8,895 nt of DNA. It comes from a bacterium (GTDB lineage Bacteria; Krumholzibacteriota; Krumholzibacteria; LZORAL124-64-63). Of the stretch, positions 4,559-8,895 are shown piece after piece. The notes under the pieces were generated by a model, which did not search any database, was not told the DNA's origin, and worked only from the letters and a program-made list of their open reading frames with translations. The stretch lies in the NCBI GenBank assembly GCA_021767885.1, contig JAASSM010000038.1, positions 1 to 8,895 on the forward strand, read 5' to 3'. Every line of letters starts with the position of its first letter. Positions within the stretch are counted from its first letter, which is position 1. A program made the position numbers and the translations under genes.

Positions 4559-7546
4559 TCAGCGCACAAGCGTGAGCGAACCCACCTCCTGCAGCCCGCC
4601 CGCCTGCAGCCGGGCGAAGTACGTGCCCGAGGCCACGCCTCGGCCGGTGCGGTCGCGGCCGTCCCAGCGGGCCTCGCCCATCCCGGCCGGCCGGATGCCG
4701 TCGACCAGGGTCCGCACCAGGCGGCCCTGGACGTCGTAGATGTCCAGGCGCACGTGCTGCTCCAACGGCAGGCTGAAGCGCACCGTGGTCTGGGGGTTGA
4801 ACGGGTTGGGCACCGCGCCCAGCAGCGCCAGGGCCGGCGGCGCGGTCTCCACGCCGGTGGTGGTGCCCACGGTGAGCAGGACCGGCACGGCCAGGGTGGG
4901 GTTGTCGGGATCGTCGCTGGTCAGGACCACCTCGGCCGCATGCTGACCATCGGCCAGGCCGGTGGCGTCGATGGTCACCGTCAGCACCGCGTAGCCCGCC
5001 GGCGCCAGATCACCGCCCACACCATCGAGGCCGAGCCACGGAGCGGTCTCGGCGGCGGCCCAGGCCAGGTCCTCCACGCCCTGGTTAAGGATCAGCAGCT
5101 CGTGGGCGGTCTGCCCCCCACTGGCCACCTCGGCCGTGATCTGCGCCGGACAGGGCACGATCCGCGGAGCCGGCGCCTCGCCCCCGGGCAGGGTCACCAG
5201 GTCGAGGAAACCGCGGTCGCTGCTGCCACCGCTGCTGGTGGTGGAGTAGCGCCAGCGGAAGGTGTGCTCGCCGGCGGTGACGGGGTAGGTGAAGAGGGTC
5301 CACTGGGCGGCGTCGTCCCAGCTCGCGATGGTGGCGAAGCCATCCCAGAAGGCCAGCGTGCCGCTGCCCTGGGTCTTGACCCAGAAGCTCATCTCGCCAT
5401 CGGCGACCAGGTCCACGTCCAGCCGCAAGATGGAGGTCTGGTTGCCCCCCAGCTCGCCGCTGCGGGCGCTGAACTGGCCCTCCTGGGCGGTCTGGTCGGT
5501 GATCTCCCAGTCCGCATCGCCGGCGAACGTCCACGCGAAGGCATCGAGGGCGCCGGACTCGAAGTTGTCGGCGGCGACGGCCCGCAGGTACAGGTCGCAC
5601 CGATGGTCGGCCTGCGCCGGCAGGACCTGCTCCACGGCGCCCTGTCCCGGCAGGCTCGCCCGCACGGTGTACTGGTCGGCGAGGGGCAGATCGTAGGACC
5701 ACGTGCCATCGGCCGCGGTGACGGACACCGGCAACGGCGTGCCCACCACCTCGACCACCGCGCCGGCGGTGGGCTCGGCCCCCGGGAAGATGTCGCCCGG
5801 TCCGTAGACCGTGCCGCTCACCTGCACGGTGGGCAGGGGCACCAGGCGCAGCTCGGGGAAGATCTCGCCCCCGGCCGGCACCTCGTAGATCTCCTGGCCG
5901 TCCTCGTAGCCGAAGAACGACACCAGGACCGTGGCCGGCCCCGCCGGCGCGTTGAGCCGAAAACCACCGGTCGCGTCGGTGGTGACGGTCACGGGGCCGC
6001 CCTGCAGCTCGACGGTGGCGCCGGCCACCGGCGCGCCGGTGACGTCGTCCACCACCACGCCGGCCACGGCGCCATAGCCGGACAGGGCGGCCGACACCGC
6101 GGCGTGGGCGTCGATGATGCCATGGCCGTAGGCGTTGTCCTCGCCGACGGCGCCCAGGTCCGTGCTCGTGTCCATGAGGATCTGCTTCATGGTGATCACG
6201 TCGATGTCCGGGTTGGCCGAGCGCATGAGCGCCACCGTCCCGGCCACGTGGGGCCCGGCCATGGAGGTGCCGCTGAAGAACGCGTAGCCGTTGCCGGGCA
6301 CGCTGCTGTAGACGTTGACGCCCGGCGCGGAGACCTCCGGCTTGATGCGGTGCTCCTCCGGCCCGCAGTTCGGACCGGCCGGCCCGCGACTGGAGCTGTA
6401 GGCGATGCTGAACGGGGGCGTGGTCTGCGTGGAGCCCACGGAGAAGCTGTCGTAGGGCGTGGTGGCCCGATCGGCGGGCGAGCGCAGGGTCATGCTCCCG
6501 GGGCCCTCGTTGCCCGCGGACCAGACGTGCATCACGCCGGCGGCCTCGCAGGCATCGATGGCGTCCCACCAGGCGGAGTAGCAATCCGGATAGCCGAAGC
6601 TCTCGTTGATGCCCCAGCTGTTGTTGGCCACGTCGGGAACGTCGTCGCTGGTGGACGGATCGCCATCGGGATCGGCCAGCCACTGCAGCGTGGCCAGGAC
6701 CGCGTTGCCCAGGCTGCCGGCGGGCACGATGGTGTTGGCGGCGATCCATTCGGCCGCGGGCGCGACGCCGATGGTGTCGCCGGGCGCCAGACCGCAGATG
6801 GTGCCCATGGTGTGGGTGCCGTGGCCACCGCTGTCCTGGGGGAAGCTGCCCGGATTGCCATCGAGGTCGAGCCACGCCGCCGCCGCGGGCGCCGTGTTGC
6901 CGCGCCAGCGGTCGCGCAGGGCGATGTGGTTGCCGTCGACGCCGGTGTCGAGGTTCGCCACCAGCGCGCCCTCGCCCCGGATCCCCAGATCCGACCATAC
7001 GCGCCGGGCGCCGATGTTCACCAGGCCATTGGTGATGCCGATCCCCCGGTCCTTGTCCGCCGCGACCCGCGTGGCGACCGGCTCGATGAGCTCCACCGTC
7101 AGCGGCGGCTCGAGCACGTCGATGTCCCGGTGGCTGGCGAGATCGCGGACCACCCCGGCGTCCCGCGCCACCACGTGGACGGCGTTGACGATCCAGTAGG
7201 GCTCGTAGGCGATCACCTCGCCGAGCTGGCGGCGGACCTCGAGGTCGGCCAGCAGCGAGGCCTGGGTGCGGCGGGCCTGGTCCTGGAGCGCGGTGACCAC
7301 CGTCCGGTGTCGCGCGGCGAACGGGGTTCCGGCCTCGTGGAGCTGCCAGTCCAGCCCCTTGATGTCCAGGCGGTCCTGCAGCACCACCAGGGCGGCGACG
7401 GGCTCGTCCAGGGCCTTGCCCTGGAGGTAGGTCTCCATGGCGGGGCTGACCTCGCCCGCGGTGGCGACCGGAACGGCGACGAGCACCGCGGCCGCCAGGG
7501 CCAGGCAGGACACGACGGAGGGGCGGAGAGCAGAAACGACGATCAT
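4559..7546 (-). CDS. Secreted subtilisin-like (S8, bacillopeptidase F-like) serine protease with C-terminal sorting-type tail
   Basis: A 995-residue exported endopeptidase. Residues 1-30 are a signal peptide; ~31-165 look like an inhibitory propeptide. The catalytic domain (~185-485) shows Asp in LDTGVDGNH (D200), His in HGTHTMG (H242), the oxyanion Asn in VANNSWG (N308) and Ser in SGTSMAGPHVAG (S428), so the triad is complete. HGTHTMG, IGVAP and NNSWG resemble the bacillopeptidase F branch. Then come two carboxypeptidase-regulatory-like beta domains (~490-560 and ~572-640), a FESG...W jelly-roll/MAM-like domain (~659-787), a BACON/Ig-like domain (~799-893, with LILNQG and SDDPDNPTL), and the FlgD-like tail (912-995, NPFNPQTT to LTLVR). 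Start: ATG at 7544-7546, GAGGA four bases upstream, which gives a sound signal peptide. Likely role: extracellular or surface protein degradation; substrate unknown. It has its own promoter upstream, and the downstream paralogue-like gene precedes it on the same strand. Confidence 0.95.
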   Translation of the reverse strand: MIVVSALRPSVVSCLALAAAVLVAVPVATAGEVSPAMETYLQGKALDEPVAALVVLQDRLDIKGLDWQLHEAGTPFAARHRTVVTALQDQARRTQASLLADLEVRRQLGEVIAYEPYWIVNAVHVVARDAGVVRDLASHRDIDVLEPPLTVELIEPVATRVAADKDRGIGITNGLVNIGARRVWSDLGIRGEGALVANLDTGVDGNHIALRDRWRGNTAPAAAAWLDLDGNPGSFPQDSGGHGTHTMGTICGLAPGDTIGVAPAAEWIAANTIVPAGSLGNAVLATLQWLADPDGDPSTSDDVPDVANNSWGINESFGYPDCYSAWWDAIDACEAAGVMHVWSAGNEGPGSMTLRSPADRATTPYDSFSVGSTQTTPPFSIAYSSSRGPAGPNCGPEEHRIKPEVSAPGVNVYSSVPGNGYAFFSGTSMAGPHVAGTVALMRSANPDIDVITMKQILMDTSTDLGAVGEDNAYGHGIIDAHAAVSAALSGYGAVAGVVVDDVTGAPVAGATVELQGGPVTVTTDATGGFRLNAPAGPATVLVSFFGYEDGQEIYEVPAGGEIFPELRLVPLPTVQVSGTVYGPGDIFPGAEPTAGAVVEVVGTPLPVSVTAADGTWSYDLPLADQYTVRASLPGQGAVEQVLPAQADHRCDLYLRAVAADNFESGALDAFAWTFAGDADWEITDQTAQEGQFSARSGELGGNQTSILRLDVDLVADGEMSFWVKTQGSGTLAFWDGFATIASWDDAAQWTLFTYPVTAGEHTFRWRYSTTSSGGSSDRGFLDLVTLPGGEAPAPRIVPCPAQITAEVASGGQTAHELLILNQGVEDLAWAAAETAPWLGLDGVGGDLAPAGYAVLTVTIDATGLADGQHAAEVVLTSDDPDNPTLAVPVLLTVGTTTGVETAPPALALLGAVPNPFNPQTTVRFSLPLEQHVRLDIYDVQGRLVRTLVDGIRPAGMGEARWDGRDRTGRGVASGTYFARLQAGGLQEVGSLTLVR
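4562..4813 (-). repeat. Copy 1 of a duplicated C-terminal tail module (in the protease)
   Basis: The last 84 codons of the protease align without gaps to the last 84 codons of the next gene (7764-8015). By hand count about 62 of 84 residues are identical. The DNA is also alike: ACCAGGGTCCGCACCAGGCG at 4704-4723 recurs unchanged at 7906-7925. This is the conserved part of a tandem paralogous pair. Confidence 0.8.
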
Positions 7547-7618
7547 GACATCCTCGGCTCGGTGGGGTGGCGGGGAGTGAAGATGAACGGCAAGGGGTGC
7601 AGATTCGGGTTTCCTGCA

Positions 7619-7647
7619 ATCATATCAGAATCAATCCTGATAATCAA
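7619..7647 (-). promoter_or_regulatory. Promoter of the protease gene, with a dyad in its spacer
   Basis: On the minus strand TTGATT (7642-7647) and TATGAT (7619-7624) stand exactly 17 bases apart, matching the housekeeping -35 and -10 boxes at 4/6 and 5/6. This is in the only AT-rich patch of the 214-base gap. The start of transcription would be near 7612, giving a leader of about 65 bases. The spacer is filled by an inverted repeat (7623-7642), a likely repressor site. Confidence 0.65.
7623..7642. promoter_or_regulatory. 20-bp near-palindromic candidate operator
   Basis: TATCAG (7623-7628) and CTGATA (7637-7642) are perfect inverted copies separated by eight bases. Over the full 20 bp, eight of ten symmetric positions agree (half-site TATCAGRATY). 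It occupies the spacer between the -35 and -10 boxes of the protease promoter and overlaps the edge of each, a classic position for a repressor that blocks RNA polymerase. The regulator is not encoded in the window. Confidence 0.5.
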
Positions 7648-7664
7648 ACCAGAATGCCCCGGCT

Positions 7665-7676
7665 TCCGGATCCGGA
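7665..7676. repeat. 12-bp perfect palindrome upstream of the protease promoter
   Basis: TCCGGATCCGGA is fully self-complementary, about 18 bases upstream of the -35 box. It is also covered by an alternative hairpin, TTCCGG (7664-7669) with CCGGAA (7677-7682). On the minus strand this would follow the 15-bp stem at 7686-7720, so it may be part of the terminator of the preceding gene or a binding site. Confidence 0.35.
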
Positions 7677-7685
7677 CCGGAACGA

Positions 7686-7720
7686 CCGTCGCCGGCGACC
7701 ACGCGGGTCGCCGGCGACGG
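7686..7720 (-). terminator. 15-bp-stem hairpin after the partial secreted-protein gene
   Basis: CCGTCGCCGGCGACC (7686-7700) pairs perfectly with 7706-7720 around a 5-base loop, 40 bases past the stop of the rightmost gene. Only a weak TCGTT follows on the minus strand. Its place between two genes of the same strand, with a promoter just after it, supports termination. Each arm also contains the same 12-bp palindrome GTCGCCGGCGAC (7688-7699 and 7707-7718), so a pair of protein-binding sites is a fair alternative. Confidence 0.6.
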
Positions 7721-7760
7721 AGGTGGAGCCGGGAACGTGCCGATCCCCGGTCGCGGCCGG

Positions 7761-8895
7761 TCAGCGGACGAGCACCAGCGACTTCACGGACTGCTGGCCG
7801 GCGGCCTGCAGGCGCGCGAAGTAGGTGCCCGAGGCCACCGCCCGACCGGCCTGGTCGCGCCCGTCCCAGCGGGCCTGGTTTGGCCCTGCCGGGCGGGTGG
7901 CGTCCACCAGGGTCCGCACCAGGCGCCCCTGCACGTCGTAGAGGCGCAGGTCCGCATGGCCGGCGGCCGGCAGCGAGAAGTGGATGGTGGTCTGCGGGTT
8001 GAACGGATTGGGCACGGCGCCCCTGAGGACGAAGGACCGCGGCGCATCGCCGGCGGCGGTGACGTCGCCGGTGACCGTGAGGCTGGCCGGGATGGACAGC
8101 GTGGGGTTGACGGGATCGTCGCTGGCCACCTCGATCTGGGTGACGTGCTGCCCGGGCAGGAGGTCGTCGGTCAGGAAGGTGACCTCGACCACCGCGTAGC
8201 CGAACGGTGCGATCTCGCCCGCCGCGCCGGCGAGCGCGAGGAACGCGCCGGCGGTGGCCTCGAACTGCAGCGGCACGGCGCCCTGGTTCATGACCACCAG
8301 CGGCAGGGTCGTGGTCTCGCCGGCCGCCAGCTCCGCATCCAGCTCCCACGGCGTGGCCACGGCCAGCGGGGCAGGCGCGCCGCCGCCGGGGAAGATGACG
8401 TCGTCGATCCAGCCGCAGTCCGCGCCGTCGGAGACCGACCAGTCCTTGTCGTAGGTCCAGCGGAAGGTGTGCACGCCCGCGTTGACGGTGGTGGTGTACT
8501 GGACCCAGCCCACCTCGCCGGCCCACTCGGCCCGCTTGCTCCCGTCGACGTAGAACTCGAGATAATCGTAGTTGGCCTCGCTGGAGACCTTGTACCAGAA
8601 GCTCACCTCGCCACCGGCACCGCAGTCGACGGTGACCTCGAGGCTGGAGCTGTCCTGATCACCGATGTCGCCGGACTGGGCGGCGTGCTGCCCGCCGTGG
8701 GTGGTCGCGGACTGGACGAACCAGTCCGCATCGCCGCTGGTCTGCCAGGGCAGCATGGTCAACCCACCGGACTCGAAGTCGTCCTGGGTGAGCTCGCCAA
8801 GAAAGAGGTCCACGTCCAGATCCCCGTCCACCGGCACGGTCTGGCTCAGCGCACCGTCGTTGACCAGGCCCGCCTGCAGGGTGTAGTCCGCCCCC
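7761..8895 (-). CDS. Secreted protein, C-terminal part (paralogue of the protease's accessory domains; 5' end outside window)
   Basis: The frame is open from the right edge to a TGA at 7761-7763: 377 codons with no start needed inside the window. Domains in order: the end of a beta-sandwich (YTLQAGLVNDG) that matches the end of the protease's second carboxypeptidase-regulatory-like domain; a jelly-roll/MAM-like domain from DDFESG to IDDVIFPGGG, with the typical SFWYKVSSE and HTFRW; a BACON/Ig-like domain (VVMNQG, ASDDPVNPTL); and an 84-residue FlgD-like tail (NPFNPQTTIHFSLP to LVLVR). It aligns with the protease along its whole visible length, so the missing part may well be another S8 peptidase, but that is inference; no catalytic domain is in view. 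It lies upstream of the protease gene on the same strand, 214 bases away, with a hairpin and a fresh promoter in between, so the two are probably separate transcripts. Confidence 0.9.
   Translation of the reverse strand, partial: GADYTLQAGLVNDGALSQTVPVDGDLDVDLFLGELTQDDFESGGLTMLPWQTSGDADWFVQSATTHGGQHAAQSGDIGDQDSSSLEVTVDCGAGGEVSFWYKVSSEANYDYLEFYVDGSKRAEWAGEVGWVQYTTTVNAGVHTFRWTYDKDWSVSDGADCGWIDDVIFPGGGAPAPLAVATPWELDAELAAGETTTLPLVVMNQGAVPLQFEATAGAFLALAGAAGEIAPFGYAVVEVTFLTDDLLPGQHVTQIEVASDDPVNPTLSIPASLTVTGDVTAAGDAPRSFVLRGAVPNPFNPQTTIHFSLPAAGHADLRLYDVQGRLVRTLVDATRPAGPNQARWDGRDQAGRAVASGTYFARLQAAGQQSVKSLVLVR
7764..8015 (-). repeat. Copy 2 of the duplicated C-terminal tail module (in the partial gene)
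   Basis: Gap-free partner of the module at 4562-4813. The residues shared include NPFNPQTT, YDVQGRLVRTLVD, RPAG, ARWDGRD and VASGTYFARLQA. The jelly-roll and Ig-like domains upstream are clearly less alike, so this segment is either under stronger constraint or was homogenised by gene conversion. Confidence 0.8.

Noticed and set aside
7531..7546. Lipoprotein signal in the protease because of an early Cys (VVSCLA)
   Set aside because: The Cys stands before the hydrophobic core, not after it, so it does not fit a lipobox; an ordinary signal peptide is more likely.
4400..8002. A plus-strand open frame of about 1200 codons
   Set aside because: It lies opposite the protease and its paralogue, whose domains and catalytic residues are unmistakable. 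Its translation is Gly/Arg/His/Ala-rich with no recognisable motif and crosses intergenic hairpins; long antisense frames are usual in very GC-rich DNA.
1..8895. tRNA, rRNA, CRISPR array, insertion sequence or integration site
   Set aside because: No cloverleaf, ribosomal, regularly spaced long repeat or transposase signature was seen on either strand. The only long repeat is the paralogous tail module.

Overview
The window is GC-rich throughout (apart from two short AT-richer promoter-like patches near 2855-2945 and 7600-7660) and densely coding, with five protein genes and no RNA genes, mobile elements or CRISPR. Three of the five proteins end in the same kind of C-terminal module: an NPFNP-x-TT start, a YDV-x-GR strand and a final ASGTY strand. 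This is the FlgD-Ig-like / type-A sorting-type tail that abounds in secreted proteins of the FCB superphylum and neighbouring uncultured phyla. High GC plus these tails suggests an uncultured lineage such as Krumholzibacteriota, Eisenbacteria or Latescibacterota. That placement is inference; no marker gene is present.

Layout, left to right. (1) 1-841, minus strand: a short-chain dehydrogenase/reductase (SDR), cut by the window edge just before its C-terminus. (2) 1010-2722, minus: a secreted beta-propeller (SBBP-repeat) protein with the C-terminal tail. (3) 2723-2989: a divergent intergenic region with palindromes and a direct repeat. (4) 2990-4384, plus: a KamA-family radical SAM enzyme, starting at GTG with a strong Shine-Dalgarno. 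(5) 4385-4558: a convergent intergenic region holding three 17-bp tandem repeats, a 14-bp perfect stem that could terminate from both sides, and a second hairpin. (6) 4559-7546, minus: a 995-residue secreted subtilisin-like protease with several accessory domains and the tail. (7) 7547-7760: its upstream region, with the best promoter in the window, a near-palindrome in the promoter spacer and a 15-bp-stem hairpin. (8) 7761-8895, minus: the C-terminal part of a tandem paralogue of the protease's accessory region, running off the right edge.

Functionally this is a cell-surface/secretion neighbourhood: a protease, its truncated paralogue and a propeller protein that probably share one export route. 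The radical SAM gene is flanked by a divergent and a convergent neighbour, so it is probably transcribed alone. Nothing in the sequence ties it, or the SDR, to the secreted proteins. The best leads for follow-up are the promoter-operator arrangement upstream of the protease, the KamA-like enzyme whose substrate pocket does not look like that of lysine 2,3-aminomutase, the SDR lacking its usual catalytic serine, and the unequal conservation between the two tandem secreted proteins.
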